Shown here piece after piece: positions 62,091 through 64,000 of a DNA stretch of 64,000 bases (position 1 is the stretch's first letter; each line of letters opens with the position of its first letter). This DNA comes from Certhia americana (Eukaryota > Chordata > Aves > Passeriformes > Certhiidae): positions 65,917,145 through 65,981,144 of the forward strand of contig CM031878.1 of assembly GCA_018697195.1 (NCBI GenBank). The letters run 5' to 3'. Made by a program: the position numbers and the translations under genes. The notes under the pieces are model-generated. The model searched no databases. It was not told the DNA's origin and was given only the letters and a program-made list of their open reading frames with translations.

Positions 62091-64000
62091 TAACATGGCT
62101 GCTTGTCTAACTCCAGATTCCCACCAAAATTAATTTCAAATTAATTTCAAATACTTTGCTATGTTTTATTATGTTTATCATAACTGAAAAGAGTGAACTT
62201 GTGAGTATTATCACCTCTTTATTTGTTGCATGTAGCAAAATTCTGCAGTAGCTTTACAGTATTGTTGCTAACATGATAGCACAGAGATTATTAGCTTCAG
62301 TTAGATAATGCTAATACTTACCACAGCACATTATTTAATATAACCCATAGATGATTTATTTTAATGGTTAATGATAAGTGAGTAGTGATAATCAGGAGAT
62401 TATAGGGTTTGGGGGTTTTTTTTGTGTTGTTTTTATTTTAAGAAAGTATTTTGTTACAGCAAATGGTTGTCTCAATGATTACTTGTATTAATTTTTGCAC
62501 CTTTTTCTTGAAAAAAGCTATCTATTTGGATTCAGAATGAAATAGATCTTGGAGAGTTCAGGGGTTTGATATGAGTTCGGAATATGACAAATATCAACAT
62601 ATTGAACTTTATTTTCACACAGCAACCTGGTGAATGAGATAACAGAAAAAATCCAACCAAACCATTCTTTTGCTTCTTCATCCACAGAGAAAAGATGGAC
62701 TCTCTTCAAAATACATTCAAATAATGCTTTTTAAAGAATTTTGACAAAATCACCAGATTTGTATGTTCAGACCAGATAAAGGGAACAGGTTATAAGATCA
62801 GAGAAGATAAAAAAGATTTTATCACTTCATTGACTGAAACAGTATTTCTGTGGTTTCATTTTAGGCTTTCCTTAAATCACAGATTATCAATTTCCGGTTT
62901 TTAAACTCAATCTCATTTTCAAGTATACTTATATTTAATATAAAAAGCTTAAAACTTAACTTTAAAAAAAGGTAAAACATAGTACAAAAAATTTAAAAAG
63001 GAAAAATATTTCAAAGGCCCAAGCAGTAATGTAACTGAGAACTGGTCAGTCAAGCCACCTAAAGACAGTGAAAAGACATGTTATATCATACAGTAGTAAG
63101 TATAATACTGGTTTTGGAAGTTACTTCTTGTACACTGAACTTTGTACAGAACAAAAACTGATAATTTTGTCAAGGAGCAGAGTAAGAAGACTGATCCTGA
63201 AGGAGGCATCAAAATGTGGCACTGCTGAAGTTGTCATAGATGCTCAATGTGGATTCCTTTTGAGTGGTGTGCCTTCAGTGCAAAGAATCCATGCTTAAAA
63301 GAGCCCTCCTAAGTGATGTTTTCCAATAGAAAGATGTAATTATATGGTTGATGGAGGTTATAGTGTTTCATGCTTTGGAATTCAAAATTCCAGAGAGAAC
63401 TGCAAATTACTGCAAAATACTAAATATTGTAATATTTGTGACTACATGCATTTGTTTTTCTTAGGCTTTCAGGATTCCTTTTAGAAATGTTGGATTCTTG
63501 GTGTATTGTGTACCTCTTATAAGACAACAGTCTATGGCACTACAATCTATACTTATTCACTAACAAAGAGAGATGCCTCTAATACATAATGAATCCAAGT
63601 ATTAGTTTTTTCCTTTTGACTTTGACTTTAACTCCACTGAGTTTAAGAAAACAGAAAAGTCATTGCTTCAGCTAAGTGTGCCTGTCCAGGAAGAAGTGAT
63701 GATACTGCTACAGGCATGCTTTGAGCAATGGCTTGGGTATTTACCCAGTTCATATATCCCTGTCATAAAGAGTCAGTTTCTGTTCTTTTGAAGTGATGTG
63801 GCTTTCTGTGAATTATTCACAGGGAAGAAAAGGTCTTCTGTGCCATCTAAAACAGAAACAAATGCCTGTGATATGTTTCTGTAATTGTGAAATGAAATCA
63901 AGGAATATTAAAATGGTGCCCTAAATATGAGCAAGCCATTTGTATTATTGTGTGATACAGTTACAATCTGCCATAGAAAAATAAAAGCTGAATCTAAAAG

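Larger units (their letters stand above)
40167..64000 (+). other. SNX24: SNX24 intron 1, partial
   Basis: The donor is GTGAGG. The first few hundred bases remain GC-rich with a degenerate repeat (40255-40620); the rest is AT-rich and holds CR1 fragments at 40785, 42465, 53565, 56876 and 61556 plus several simple repeats. Stretches 41176-42464, 44161-50285, 50373-53564, 54401-56875, 57751-61555 and 62091-64000 show no recognisable gene or clear transposon beyond the simple repeats listed. The intron runs off the window. Confidence 0.8.

Noticed and set aside
40167..64000. Search for SNX24 exon 2 (VFKIEV and EKRYSEF-like coding)
   Set aside because: No matching coding segment with flanking splice sites was found by eye; the exon probably lies beyond the window.
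1..64000. CRISPR arrays, phage or bacterial systems
   Set aside because: The tandem repeats here are minisatellites without unique spacers, and the whole window is vertebrate in gene structure and repeats.

Overview
The window looks like ordinary nuclear DNA of a bird, most likely a passerine. Genes are split by AT-rich introns, CpG-rich promoters stand out sharply, and many CR1 LINE fragments are present in both orientations. A short SINE near 35.1 kb joins a tRNA-Ile-like head to a CR1-like tail. That design is known as TguSINE1, which arose early in passerine evolution. I see no bacterial genes, CRISPR array or prophage.

Two sorting-nexin genes lie head to tail on the plus strand. SNX2 runs from the ATG at 2070 to the stop at 32951. 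I could place all 15 coding exons. Every junction keeps frame and the joined product is 519 residues, the length I know for vertebrate SNX2. Its order is a disordered acidic N-terminus with three DLF motifs (about 1-139), a PX domain (about 140-269), then an amphipathic helix and BAR domain (about 278-519). SNX24 begins at 40107. Only its first coding exon (20 residues) is in the window; the remaining 23.8 kb is its first intron, and no second exon was recognised. SNX2 works in the endosomal retromer-linked SNX-BAR coat, and SNX24 is a small PX-only protein, so both read phosphoinositides on endosomal membranes.

Layout: 1-1440 upstream DNA with nothing recognisable; 1450-1990 a G-rich 30-bp minisatellite abutting the SNX2 CpG island; 2070-32951 SNX2; a poly(A) signal at 33360; 33400-39050 intergenic, with the SINE; 39050-39802 a CR1 fragment ending about 150 bp before the SNX24 CpG island; 40107-64000 SNX24 exon 1 and part of intron 1, with five further CR1 pieces.

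The main points for a second look are these. Both promoters share a pair of CACGTG boxes, one of each pair being the palindrome GTCACGTGAC, followed closely by ATGGCGGC. SNX2 intron 13 has a GC rather than GT donor. An out-of-frame upstream ATG overlaps the SNX24 start. An assembly gap sits inside a 20-bp tandem repeat. I found no convincing undescribed biological system; the rest is an ordinary avian locus.
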